Positions 8,147 through 15,073 of a stretch of DNA of 21,977 nt are shown in pieces (position 1 is the first letter of the stretch; each line of letters opens with the position of its first letter). A program made the translations under genes and the position numbers. Source of the DNA: an uncultured Eubacterium sp. (GTDB lineage Bacteria > Bacillota > Clostridia > Lachnospirales > Lachnospiraceae); the NCBI GenBank assembly GCA_910579075.1, contig CAJTSV010000004.1, forward strand, positions 62,434 to 84,410, in the 5' to 3' direction. Below the pieces are notes generated by a model. That model was not told the origin of the DNA. It did no database searches and saw only the letters and a list, made by a program, of their open reading frames with translations.

Positions 8147-8806
8147 TTAAGCCCGCAGTTCCTCACACGTTCTTATCCTGTGGTAAATTTCCAGCCCGTT
8201 TTTTCTTCCAAACATTTTCAGGGAGTTTAAATAAATCACCTTCGGCGGCTTTTTCCGGTCTTCTATCAGATTCTGGATATCCGCTGTCATGGCAGCAAAA
8301 GCCGTTCCCTCAAACAGCCTGTTCAGAATTCCCTTGATGCGCATTCTTTCTTCATAAGCGGAATAATAACTTCCAATCGAAAGGTTTTCTCGCAAGCGTT
8401 TTAATTCTTTTGTGCGCGCATCGTTCTCACTGCCGCAGACAATTCCATCCTCAATCGTCGGAGCCAGAAATACCTTCCGTTTCCGCAGCGCCTTTTTCAT
8501 CCAATAATCGCATACTGCCAGAAATCCATTGTCACTGCTGACAATCACAGAGATTCCCTCATAGCCGTTTCCTATCATCTCTCCCAGCCGGGACGCTATA
8601 TAAAAATCCAGGGCATTTTTCCCTGTTCTGCACAGCTTGCATACCTCAAACACGCATCCCGATGAAGTAATGTCTTCCAGAATCCTGCGTTCTGCATTCT
8701 TTCGGGCTTCACTGTAAAAAATGACAATCTGGTCCCGTTCATCCAGAAAACTGCTGCCCTTCATGCCTGCTTTGCTGACATTCTCATAATCAACCAGAAA
8801 TAGCAC
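8147..8806 (-). CDS. NYN/PIN-like domain protein (predicted metal-dependent RNase fold)
   Basis: A 219-residue protein. The N-terminal ~150 residues carry the NYN pattern: LFLVDYENV (D6 at the first strand end), then a helix, KNALDFYIASRLGE (D67), and VIVSSDNGF (D92). These acidic residues would hold the metal in PIN-like nucleases. The C-terminal third is basic (KRLRENLSIG, EDRKKPPKVI) and could bind RNA. The GTG at 8806 was chosen because AGAGGTGAT lies about seven bases upstream; TTG at 8809 is possible but too close to that site. The next gene on the strand is the helical protein at 7313-7972. The fold call is firm, while activity and substrate are inference. Confidence 0.85.
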   Translation of the reverse strand: MLFLVDYENVSKAGMKGSSFLDERDQIVIFYSEARKNAERRILEDITSSGCVFEVCKLCRTGKNALDFYIASRLGEMIGNGYEGISVIVSSDNGFLAVCDYWMKKALRKRKVFLAPTIEDGIVCGSENDARTKELKRLRENLSIGSYYSAYEERMRIKGILNRLFEGTAFAAMTADIQNLIEDRKKPPKVIYLNSLKMFGRKNGLEIYHRIRTCEELRA

Positions 8807-8838
8807 CAAATCACCTCTTTATGTTACGGTTATTACCG

Positions 8839-8867
8839 ATTTTACCACATATTCCGGCTCCTGTCAT
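8839..8867 (-). promoter_or_regulatory. Candidate promoter of the NYN gene
   Basis: On the minus strand ATGACA (8862-8867) is followed after 17 bases by TAAAAT (8839-8844), with TGG just before it as an extended -10. The dyad CGGTAATAACCG overlaps the likely transcript start. Confidence 0.5.
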
Positions 8868-8894
8868 TTAACTTGTGGTTGAATTCCAGGCCAT

Positions 8895-8936
8895 ATTCCG
8901 GGTTACTGTTCACTTCGTGACCAGTAACTATTCCGG
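8895..8936. repeat. REP-like hairpin flanked by 7-bp direct repeats
   Basis: The arms GTTACTG (8902-8908) and CAGTAAC (8922-8928) pair. After one T/C mismatch, TCAC (8910-8913) pairs with GTGA (8917-8920) around a TTC loop. ATTCCGG stands on both sides (8895-8901 and 8930-8936), as a target duplication would. The first 12 bases, GTTACTGTTCAC, recur exactly at 21923-21934 at the right edge, which supports a dispersed family. No T-run follows, so it is not an ordinary terminator. Confidence 0.75.
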
Positions 8937-9053
8937 TTCCCAGAGCATGTCAGAAAAATCCTTCCCGCAAACTTTGAAGCATAGCATGCCCCTTAGGGTA
9001 CATCTATCGAAACGCATTTTTCAGACACACTCTGATATATTTTCATATTCACT

Positions 9054-9083
9054 GCATAAAACCCGTGCCATTTCCGCATAATA
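9054..9083 (+). promoter_or_regulatory. Sigma-G-type (forespore) promoter of the coat gene
   Basis: GCATA (9054-9058) and CATAATA (9077-9083) are 18 bases apart. This fits the forespore sigma-G consensus (G-x-ATR, 17-18 bases, CATnnTA). The gene it would drive is a spore coat-type protein starting 42 bases downstream, so context and motif agree. Confidence 0.6.
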
Positions 9084-9125
9084 GTTCCTGTATTAACAAT
9101 ATCTTTCAAGAAAGAGGTACGAAAC

Positions 9126-9584
9126 ATGATTTTAACAGAAAAAGAAACGACCGCCATCAAAGACCTGCAGACCCAGGAGCAGAGCTGCATCGAAAAATAC
9201 AGAAGGTACGGCAGCCAGGCAAAAGACACGGTATTGCAGAACCTGTTCCAGAACCTGGAAAAAGAAGAACAGGAGCATTACCAGTCACTCGGCAAAGTGC
9301 TTTCCGGCAGCGTGCCATCCTGCAACTGCAATGACAGCAGCGGCAGGAATTATAATCCACAGGCAACCTACAGCGCCCTGACAGAGAACGAAGACAAGAA
9401 AAACGACTGCTTCCTGGCAACCGACTGCATTGGTACAGAAAAAATGGTTTCTTCCGAATACAATTCCAATGTTTTCAAATTTTCTGAACCCCAGCTGCGC
9501 AAGCTGCTGGCAGATATCCAGATTGAAGAACAGAATCATGCAGAAATGCTGTATAAGTACAAAACAGTAAACGGAATGTCATAA
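9126..9584 (+). CDS. CotF-like spore coat protein (ferritin-like helical fold)
   Basis: A 152-residue protein with two helical halves. The first is TEKETTAIKDLQTQEQSC through LEKEEQEHYQSL (residues 4-54). The second is DCFLATDCIGTEKMVSSEY through IQIEEQNHAEMLYKY (94-145). The paired EExxH motifs (EEQEH 47-51, EEQNH 134-138) are those of the ferritin-like CotF/DUF3231-type coat proteins. A hydrophilic Cys- and Asn-rich linker (SCNCNDSSGRNY) joins the halves. The ATG has AAAGAGG seven bases upstream. The gene stands alone on the plus strand between minus-strand units, with a sigma-G-like promoter before it and a long hairpin terminator after it. It would be deposited in the forespore or coat during sporulation; metal binding is possible but unproven. 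Confidence 0.85.
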   Translation: MILTEKETTAIKDLQTQEQSCIEKYRRYGSQAKDTVLQNLFQNLEKEEQEHYQSLGKVLSGSVPSCNCNDSSGRNYNPQATYSALTENEDKKNDCFLATDCIGTEKMVSSEYNSNVFKFSEPQLRKLLADIQIEEQNHAEMLYKYKTVNGMS

Positions 9585-9609
9585 ACCAGGCCAAAGACAG
9601 GACAGGCTG

Positions 9610-9713
9610 AAAAAAGCTGCCGCATTCAAACACTCAGATACAGCATACGGTATTTCCAGATATAAAAATCTCCGTATGCTGTATCTGCAATTCAGAATGC
9701 CGCAGCCTTTTTT
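9610..9713. terminator. Very long bidirectional stem-loop terminator
   Basis: The outer arms GCTGCCGCATTC (9616-9627) and GAATGCCGCAGC (9695-9706) pair with one mismatch. After a symmetric 8 x 8 internal loop, AGATACAGCATACGG (9636-9650) pairs perfectly with 9672-9686 around a 21-base loop. Six A precede the structure (9610-9615) and seven T follow it (9707-9713), so it can stop transcripts of both the coat gene and the convergent phosphoesterase gene. Confidence 0.85.
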
Positions 9714-9847
9714 CCTTAATATATAAACACCAGAAATGCAAAAAGCCCAATTTGTAACAAAAAAGCAATCGTTTTCTGGGAAATTCCTGTTTTTCGGTAA
9801 ATTGTATAGCTGCACGGAATTTTCAATCACGCTCTGATAAAAATCCA

Positions 9848-10684
9848 TTACGCCATATCATCCAACCGCACCTGCTCCCCCAGCACTTCCCGCTTCACGC
9901 AGACCATCTGTCCATCATCCGTTCCAAACGCCCACTTTACGAGCGCCAGCCTTCTGTTTTCGATTTCGATCCCGGTAATGCCTGCCGGATGCACGCAGCT
10001 TCCGGTGTTAAAATACGGCGATTCGGCTGAACCGGTCATCGGCCGGTGTGTATGTCCTGCTATCAGTATCATATGATGCTCCGCCGCCCACGTTTCCAGC
10101 CGCTTTTCGGTCATTTCCTTGCGTTTATGATTTTTTGCCGCACTCGTTGGGTCAGGTACCCCGGCCAGCTCCAGGTTTTTCCACAGATAACGTACCAGAA
10201 AGCGGTTCACCTTCCAGAAGGTGCTGTTCATAATTCCCGCCTGATGGCCGTGGGTTAAAAACAGATTTTTCTTTCCAAGGGAATCCTTCAGGATAATTCC
10301 CGGACAAAAGACCGCTCCCGGCCATAGCCGCTGCTGTTTCCAGTCTTTTTTCACCATATCATGGTTTCCGTATACCATATACAGCCGTTTTTTACGGTTA
10401 AATTTTTCCAGCATTTCAAAGCTGTGGGGATGCATTTCCCGGATTGTCCGGATAGAGCGGTTTTCCCACAGCTCGTCGCCATCTCCAAGTTCCAGATAAG
10501 TAAACCCGGCCTTTTCGTAATAGCTTAGTGCTGCAAGATAAACCAGCTCATTTTTCAGAAAATTATCATCTGCCCTTCCGTCCCCTCGGTGGCAGTCACT
10601 GAACAGGATATATTTCGAATCAGGATATAGCGGAAGCGTCAATGCCTGTTCCAGGGACTCTGACATGCGCGCTGAAAAACTCAT
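9848..10684 (-). CDS. Calcineurin-like metallophosphoesterase
   Basis: A 278-residue protein with the complete two-metal phosphoesterase signature: DCH (D30, H32), GDGDE (D68), GNHD (106-109), a histidine in THGH (144-147) and GHTH (210-213). No signal peptide or membrane helix is seen, so it acts in the cytoplasm. The HGHQAGIMNSTFWKVNRFL insert and the charged KNHKRKEMTEKR stretch lie between the last two motifs. It follows niaR on the same strand after 41 bases without a terminator, so it may be the last gene of the NAD operon. AAGGA lies nine bases before the ATG. The substrate is not known: a nucleotide, a phospholipid precursor and a protein phosphate are all possible, and the NAD context is only a hint. 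Confidence 0.88.
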   Translation of the reverse strand: MSFSARMSESLEQALTLPLYPDSKYILFSDCHRGDGRADDNFLKNELVYLAALSYYEKAGFTYLELGDGDELWENRSIRTIREMHPHSFEMLEKFNRKKRLYMVYGNHDMVKKDWKQQRLWPGAVFCPGIILKDSLGKKNLFLTHGHQAGIMNSTFWKVNRFLVRYLWKNLELAGVPDPTSAAKNHKRKEMTEKRLETWAAEHHMILIAGHTHRPMTGSAESPYFNTGSCVHPAGITGIEIENRRLALVKWAFGTDDGQMVCVKREVLGEQVRLDDMA

Positions 10685-10725
10685 ACAGACGCATCCTTCT
10701 GTCTTCTATTTTTCTATATATAATA

Positions 10726-11283
10726 TTACTCCTGTGCAGATTTGTTCCAGAAATCTACCGGTTCATAATCCTGCAGCCTTGCCAGCATCCCTTTTTTCCA
10801 AAGCTGCTCCTGAATCATATCCAGCGTCGGCTCGTCTTCCGCAAGCACCGTATGGTAATGATACCCGGCCGTAACATTTTTCAGCAGGCTGGATTTGCCG
10901 GATACGATGGTTTCCAGAAAACGGCTGACATCCCTGCGCGAACGGATATTCATATCCGCACGGACCACCCCGTACACTTTATGGTAAATAAACACATCCC
11001 GTACCCGTCCGCCCATATCTACAATCAGGTTCAGTTCTTCCTCAGTCTGTGCATCGGAATGAAATACTTTCAGAATCCGGCTGGCATCCGGCTTGTCCTG
11101 CACAAGCAGATAGCCGCGGCTGGCTGAAAATATCTCCGTGCCATTGGCCCGCAGCAGCGCGATATCCTGCACAATCACCTGCCTGCTGACACCCAGGCGC
11201 TTCGCAAGCGCCGTGCCCGAAACCGGGCGTTCGCTGCCTGCTAATAATTCCAGCAGCTGTTTCCTGCGCTGTTCCCCTGTCAT
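10726..11283 (-). CDS. niaR: NiaR-type niacin-responsive repressor of NAD synthesis (HTH + 3H domain)
   Basis: A 185-residue protein. An HTH_11 winged helix (about 5-60: RRKQLLELLAGSERPVSGTA, LAKRLGVSRQVIVQDIALLR, SRGYLL) precedes the 3H domain, named for its three conserved histidines. The pattern H75, E83, H101, H142-x-H144 fits the metal and niacin site of the family (TM1602, B. subtilis YrxA). In studied relatives NiaR with nicotinic acid represses nad and niacin-uptake genes. Here it lies downstream of nadB and nadC in one direction, so it probably represses its own operon. The start is ATG at 11283, with AAAGGAG about ten bases upstream. The likely operator is the dyad at 13737-13764. 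Confidence 0.93.
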   Translation of the reverse strand: MTGEQRRKQLLELLAGSERPVSGTALAKRLGVSRQVIVQDIALLRANGTEIFSASRGYLLVQDKPDASRILKVFHSDAQTEEELNLIVDMGGRVRDVFIYHKVYGVVRADMNIRSRRDVSRFLETIVSGKSSLLKNVTAGYHYHTVLAEDEPTLDMIQEQLWKKGMLARLQDYEPVDFWNKSAQE

Positions 11284-11368
11284 CTGTCACGTTCTCCTTT
11301 CTTTCCAGCCCCGGGCAGTCATGCTCCCTTTTCTTTCCCGTCTCAAACGGTATTCCTCCAGCCTGATG

Positions 11369-12226
11369 TCACAGCGCATGAAGGTTTTTCATAGACAAAT
11401 CCAGAATCGGTGCCGAATGCGTCAGTGCCCCGCTGGAAATATAATCCACGCCCAAATCTGTCAGCCTGGCGATATTTTCTTTGGTGACATTTCCTGAAAT
11501 TTCGATTTCGGCCCGTCCTGCAATAAAATCAGCCGCTTCTTTCATCTGTTCATGCGTCATATTGTCGAGCATAATAATATCGGCCCCTGCCTCAACCGCT
11601 TCCCGAACCATAGCAAGCGTTTCCACTTCGACTTCAATTTTGCGCACAAACGGAGCGTATTCCTTTGCCATCCGCACAGCTTCTTTTACGCCGCCCGCTG
11701 CACCGATATGGTTATCTTTCAGCAGAACCCCGTCTGATAAATTATACCTGTGATTCCTGCCCCCGCCTGTACGGACTGCATATTTTTCAAAAATCCGGTT
11801 ATTCGGCGACGTTTTCCTCGTATCTAAAAGCCTGATTTTCGTACCGTCTAAAAGCGCTGCCACTGAACGCGTATACGTCGCAATTCCGCTCATGCGCTGC
11901 AGGTAATTCAGTGCTGTCCGCTCTCCGCACAGAAGCGTGCGGATATCCCCGCGTACTTTTCCAATCAGCTGTCCTTCCCCGACAGCATCTCCATCCGAGA
12001 CAGAAAATTCTGCTGCCGCCGTTTCTTCCAGAAGCGTAAATACCCGCTCAAAAACCTGCAGCCCGCAGATAATGCCTTCCTGCCTGCAGATAAGGTCAGC
12101 TTCTCCCAGCCTGCCCTGCGGCATCACGCTGTTCGCAGACACATCCCCGCTCGTAATATCCTCCTGCAGGGCACTTAAAATCAGCGGGTCTGCATTTAAC
12201 TTCATCGTAACCGGGTCAAACATCAT
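11369..12226 (-). CDS. nadC: Nicotinate-nucleotide diphosphorylase (carboxylating), quinolinate phosphoribosyltransferase
   Basis: A 285-residue enzyme that joins quinolinate and PRPP into nicotinate mononucleotide with loss of CO2, the third step of de novo NAD synthesis. Family motifs in order: LQEDITSGDVSA near the start, ERTALNYLQRMSGIAT, LDTRKTSPNNR, KYAVRTGGGRNHR, LLKDNH, KIEVEVET, ADIIMLDNM, EISGNVTKENI and VDYISSGALTHS. Lys, Arg and His of DTRKT, GGGRNHR and LKDNH form the active site. ATG at 12226 was chosen because AAAGGA lies seven bases upstream and the length then fits the family; the frame runs 19 codons further up without support. It follows nadB after a 172-base gap in which neither a terminator nor a coding frame is seen. 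Confidence 0.96.
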   Translation of the reverse strand: MMFDPVTMKLNADPLILSALQEDITSGDVSANSVMPQGRLGEADLICRQEGIICGLQVFERVFTLLEETAAAEFSVSDGDAVGEGQLIGKVRGDIRTLLCGERTALNYLQRMSGIATYTRSVAALLDGTKIRLLDTRKTSPNNRIFEKYAVRTGGGRNHRYNLSDGVLLKDNHIGAAGGVKEAVRMAKEYAPFVRKIEVEVETLAMVREAVEAGADIIMLDNMTHEQMKEAADFIAGRAEIEISGNVTKENIARLTDLGVDYISSGALTHSAPILDLSMKNLHAL

Positions 12227-12398
12227 GTTCTTTTCCTTTCTATAATTTGCGCAGCTCATCATTCTTATGTAACAAACTGCCACATTGTTTCATGCAGTAC
12301 ACATTCCGCCATGCTTCATGCTTTCCTGCAATCCATTTCCTGTCACATTTTCTGTTTCTGTACTGCTTTTTCAATTATGTATCTGTTCGCAGCTGCAT

Positions 12399-13694
12399 TC
12401 ACGCAGAACACGCCCCTTGCTCCTTCCCGCAGATTTTCTGCACAGCCGCAGCACGGTACTCCTGCAAAGCCGCTTCATAATCACAGCCGGCATCCAGCTC
12501 CGCCAATGGAACTATCCCTAGCTGCGGCAGGTTCCCGCCGGATGCGATATCCTCTGCCGCCCTTTTCGCAAACACAAGGCTTTCCAGAAGGGAATTGCTT
12601 GCCAGGCGGTTTCTTCCGTGCACGCCGTTGCAGGCAGTTTCCCCGACCGCATACAGCCCGGCCATGGAAGTGCGGCTGCTGTAATCTGTCTGGATGCCGC
12701 CCATATAATAATGCTGCGCCGGCACGACCGGAATGCATTCTCTGGTTACATCATATCCCATGCTGGCACAATATGCAACAATGTTTGGAAAATGAGCGTC
12801 TAATTCTTCCTTCGGAATCGTCCGCAAATCTTCCCAGACAAACAGTGTCCCGTCTTTTCTCATCTGCGCCAGAATGGCTTGTGTCAGCTGGTCGCGCGGC
12901 AGCAGCTCATCGACAAACCGCATCCCGTTTTTATCATACAGCCTTGCACCTTCCCCGCGCACGGACTCGGAAATCAGAAAGCTGCGCCGCTGTGTCCCGG
13001 ATTCATAAAAAGCAGTCGGGTGTATCTGGACATAATCAGCATTTTTCAGCGCAATCCGGTGTTTTAACGCAACCGCGATGGCATCCCCGGTCAGATGCCT
13101 GTAATTGGTTGAATGCGCATACAGCCCGCCGATTCCGCCTGTTGCAAGCACAGTAAAATCCGCGCGGGCCAGCACGCTGCTTCCATCCGCCATGCGAAGG
13201 ACTGCCCCCTGGCAGACGTTATCCCGGCAGGCAATATCCAGCAGCTGTGTATGCTCCAAAAGCCGGATATTCGGCCTCTTTCTGGCCATGTCCAGCAGCT
13301 TCTGCGTAATTTCCTTTCCGGTAATGTCTTTATAATACAATATCCGGTTTCTGGAATGCGCCCCTTCCCTCGTAAACGCAAAGCTTCCGTCTTCTCCCCG
13401 CTGAAACCGCACGCCGCAGCTGACCAGGTCTTCAATCACCTGCCTGGAAGCACGTATCATGATTTCCACCGATTTCCTGTCATTTTCGTAATGTCCGGCA
13501 CGCAGCGTATCTTCAAAATAACTCTGATAGTCCGCTTCATCCCGCAGCATGCAGATTCCGCCCTGTGCCAGAAACGAATCGCTGCTTTCCAGGTCTGATT
13601 TGGTAATCACGGCTGCCTGCATGGTTTCCGGAAGGTGCAGGGCACAGTATAAACCGCTGCATCCGCTTCCGATAATCAGTACATCTGTTTTCAT
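12399..13694 (-). CDS. nadB: L-aspartate oxidase, short form
   Basis: A 431-residue flavoenzyme that oxidises L-aspartate to iminoaspartate for NadA. An FAD Rossmann motif GSGCSG (residues 9-14) is followed by SSDSFLAQGGIC, EGAHSRNRILYYKDITG, VLATGGIGGLYAHSTN, HPTAFYESG, SVRGEGARLYDKNGMRF, PRDQLTQAI and HGRNRLASNSLLESLVF. These are the flavin and substrate motifs of the NadB/succinate dehydrogenase flavoprotein family. It ends soon after the FAD domain and lacks the ~100-residue C-terminal helical domain of E. coli NadB (~540 residues), as many clostridial forms do. ATG at 13694 has AGAGAG seven bases upstream; the frame extends 14 codons further but without a ribosome site. First gene of nadB-nadC-niaR, with its promoter directly upstream. 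Confidence 0.95.
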   Translation of the reverse strand: MKTDVLIIGSGCSGLYCALHLPETMQAAVITKSDLESSDSFLAQGGICMLRDEADYQSYFEDTLRAGHYENDRKSVEIMIRASRQVIEDLVSCGVRFQRGEDGSFAFTREGAHSRNRILYYKDITGKEITQKLLDMARKRPNIRLLEHTQLLDIACRDNVCQGAVLRMADGSSVLARADFTVLATGGIGGLYAHSTNYRHLTGDAIAVALKHRIALKNADYVQIHPTAFYESGTQRRSFLISESVRGEGARLYDKNGMRFVDELLPRDQLTQAILAQMRKDGTLFVWEDLRTIPKEELDAHFPNIVAYCASMGYDVTRECIPVVPAQHYYMGGIQTDYSSRTSMAGLYAVGETACNGVHGRNRLASNSLLESLVFAKRAAEDIASGGNLPQLGIVPLAELDAGCDYEAALQEYRAAAVQKICGKEQGACSA

Positions 13695-13724
13695 AATCAT
13701 TCTCTCTTTTTTCAAATTTGAATG

Positions 13725-13753
13725 ATTGTAACACATTATCTGTCATATGACAA
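13725..13753 (-). promoter_or_regulatory. nadB operon promoter
   Basis: On the minus strand TTGTCA (13748-13753) and TACAAT (13725-13730) are exactly 17 bases apart, about 30 bases upstream of the nadB start. The -35 box lies inside the dyad operator, so repressor binding would exclude RNA polymerase. Confidence 0.75.
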
Positions 13754-13764
13754 GACAGATGACA
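13737..13764. promoter_or_regulatory. Dyad operator, likely NiaR site
   Basis: TGTCATATGACA (13741-13752) is a perfect 12-bp palindrome. It is nested in ATCTGT...ACAGAT (13737-13742 and 13755-13760), and a second ATGACA follows (13759-13764). It covers the nadB -35 box in a locus that encodes NiaR, so NiaR is the obvious ligand; I cannot compare it with the published motif here. Confidence 0.65.
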
Positions 13765-13887
13765 ATATAATTTTTCTGCCTATGATTTGTTTCATTCCAT
13801 CGCGAAGCGATTTTCAATGGATTTTTTCCCGGAACAGTGCAGATACCTGAATTGTTACGTTTCGATAACGCGCCTGCAAGAAAACAT

Positions 13888-13916
13888 TTGACAGAACAGT
13901 CCCGTTTATATATAAT
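13888..13916 (+). promoter_or_regulatory. nadA promoter, consensus match
   Basis: TTGACA (13888-13893), a 17-base spacer, and TATAAT (13911-13916): both boxes are perfect vegetative consensus. Transcription would start near 13923, leaving a leader of about 140 bases before nadA. ACAGCTGTCAT just after the start region shares the TGTCAT half-site with the nadB operator. Confidence 0.88.
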
Positions 13917-13954
13917 CAACTCAGTTTCAAACAGCTGTCATTTACTGCGTACCT

Positions 13955-14033
13955 GTCCGCCGGAAGATAATCCCACTGGCATCTGCATGCTGCAATGCTG
14001 TGTCTGGCTTGCATCCGGATATGTTCTGCGGAC
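13955..14033 (+). promoter_or_regulatory. Foldable nadA leader, possible cis-regulatory RNA
   Basis: GTCCG (13955-13959) pairs with CGGAC (14029-14033), and directly inside it CCGGA (13960-13964) pairs with TCCGG (14014-14018), leaving a ten-base bulge on the 3' side. GCAT...ATGC can close a small hairpin within. The structure ends ~28 bases before the nadA start and lies in a long leader behind a very strong promoter. It matches no riboswitch class that I can name with confidence. Confidence 0.35.
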
Positions 14034-14061
14034 TTCACTTTTCATACAGAAAGGCAGGAAT

Positions 14062-14979
14062 ATGTACACGACAAGAACCCTTCAGGACGAAATACTCCGG
14101 CTGAAAAAAGAACAGGACATCTGCATCCTTGCCCACGCATACCAGAGCCAGGATATCTGGGAAGTTGCAGACTATATCGGGGATTCCTACGGCCTGAGCC
14201 TGGAAGCTGCAAAAGCCGGCCAGCAGACAATTCTGCTCTGCGGCGTCCGTTTTATGGCCGAAACCGTCAAGATTCTTTCCCCTCAGAAAAAAGTCCTGCT
14301 TTCCCACCCAATGGCAGGCTGCCCGATGGCAGAACAGATAACCGCCAGTCAGCTGCGTGACCTAAAGAAGCAGTACCCTGGCTATACCACTGCTGCTTAC
14401 ATTAACACGACATCCGAGTTAAAAACAGTCTGTGATGTATGCGTAACCTCGTCATCCGCATTACAGATTATAAGAAACCTGGAAAATCCAGATATCCTGT
14501 TTATCCCGGACTGCAATCTGGGTGCATGGATTGCAGCCCAGATACCGGAAAAAAATATCCAGCTTGTCCAGGGCGGCTGTCCGGCTCACGCCGGCATTTC
14601 CGCAGAAGAAGCAGTACAGGCCCGCAGGCTTCATCCGGCTGCAAAGCTGCTTGTCCACCCGGAATGCCTGCCAGAGGTGTCCCGGATGGCTGACTATGCC
14701 GGCAGCACGACCGGCATTATGGATTATGCGAAAAACAGCACGGCAAAAGAATTTATTATCGGAACCGAAAACAGCATCGTCCAGCACCTGCAGTTCGCCT
14801 GCCCGGACAAGCAGTTTTATGCTTTATCCAAAGACTGCGTGTGCAGCAATATGAAACTGACCACGCTGATGGACGTTTATCACTGTGTATGCGGAACCGG
14901 CGGGGAAGAAATCATCCTGCCAGAAGATACCATGCAAAAAGCCCGCCATTGTATTGATACGATGCTTTCCCTTGGTTAA
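14062..14979 (+). CDS. nadA: Quinolinate synthase (4Fe-4S)
   Basis: A 305-residue enzyme that condenses iminoaspartate with dihydroxyacetone phosphate to quinolinate. The 4Fe-4S ligands by position are C87 (AGCPMA), C173 (QGGCPAH) and C261 (CVCSNM), spaced 86 and 88 residues apart as in known NadA proteins. Other landmarks: ILAHAYQSQDIWEVADYIGDS, CGVRFMAETVKILSP, AAYINTTSELKTVCDVCVTS, KLLVHPEC and STTGIMDYA. ATG at 14062 is preferred, with AAAGGCAGGA just upstream and the usual family length. The frame opens further up to a GTG at 13837, but that would run back through the promoter. It is divergent from nadB, so NadA and NadB, which pass the unstable iminoaspartate, share one control region. 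Four further cysteines near the C-terminus are not explained. Confidence 0.96.
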   Translation: MYTTRTLQDEILRLKKEQDICILAHAYQSQDIWEVADYIGDSYGLSLEAAKAGQQTILLCGVRFMAETVKILSPQKKVLLSHPMAGCPMAEQITASQLRDLKKQYPGYTTAAYINTTSELKTVCDVCVTSSSALQIIRNLENPDILFIPDCNLGAWIAAQIPEKNIQLVQGGCPAHAGISAEEAVQARRLHPAAKLLVHPECLPEVSRMADYAGSTTGIMDYAKNSTAKEFIIGTENSIVQHLQFACPDKQFYALSKDCVCSNMKLTTLMDVYHCVCGTGGEEIILPEDTMQKARHCIDTMLSLG

Positions 14980-15073
14980 GCTTTTCTGCACGAACGGACA
15001 AAACAAACCGCCCGCCTGAAACCTGCCGGCATTTTTGCAGGTTCGTCCCTGCGGCAGGCAAAAGGAGGACTGT

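Larger units (their letters stand above)
8807..9125. other. Divergent control region between the NYN gene and the coat gene
   Basis: No gene is seen. It holds a minus-strand promoter for the NYN gene (8839-8867), a small dyad CGGTTATTACCG (8827-8838), three ATTCCGG repeats (8851, 8895 and 8930) around a REP-like hairpin (8902-8928), and a sigma-G-type promoter for the coat gene (9054-9083). Nothing recognisable lies in 8940-9050. Confidence 0.6.

Noticed and set aside
12311..13156. Plus-strand open frame of 281 codons
   Set aside because: Antisense to nadB, whose motifs are clear; the translation is Arg/Ser/Pro-rich with no domain.
13799..13811. Small hairpin ATCGC-GAA-GCGAT followed by TTTC, between nadB and nadA
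   Set aside because: Only five pairs and no T-run of note; it lies between divergent promoters where no terminator is expected.
13837..14061. N-terminal extension of NadA by 75 codons
   Set aside because: It would pass through the consensus promoter, and the family length and ribosome site support ATG at 14062.
15003..15065. Alternative stems AACCTGC/GCAGGTT and CCTGCC/GGCAGG before the DUF2520 gene, resembling an attenuator
   Set aside because: No T-run after either stem and no leader peptide; the pairing may be chance in a GC-rich stretch.
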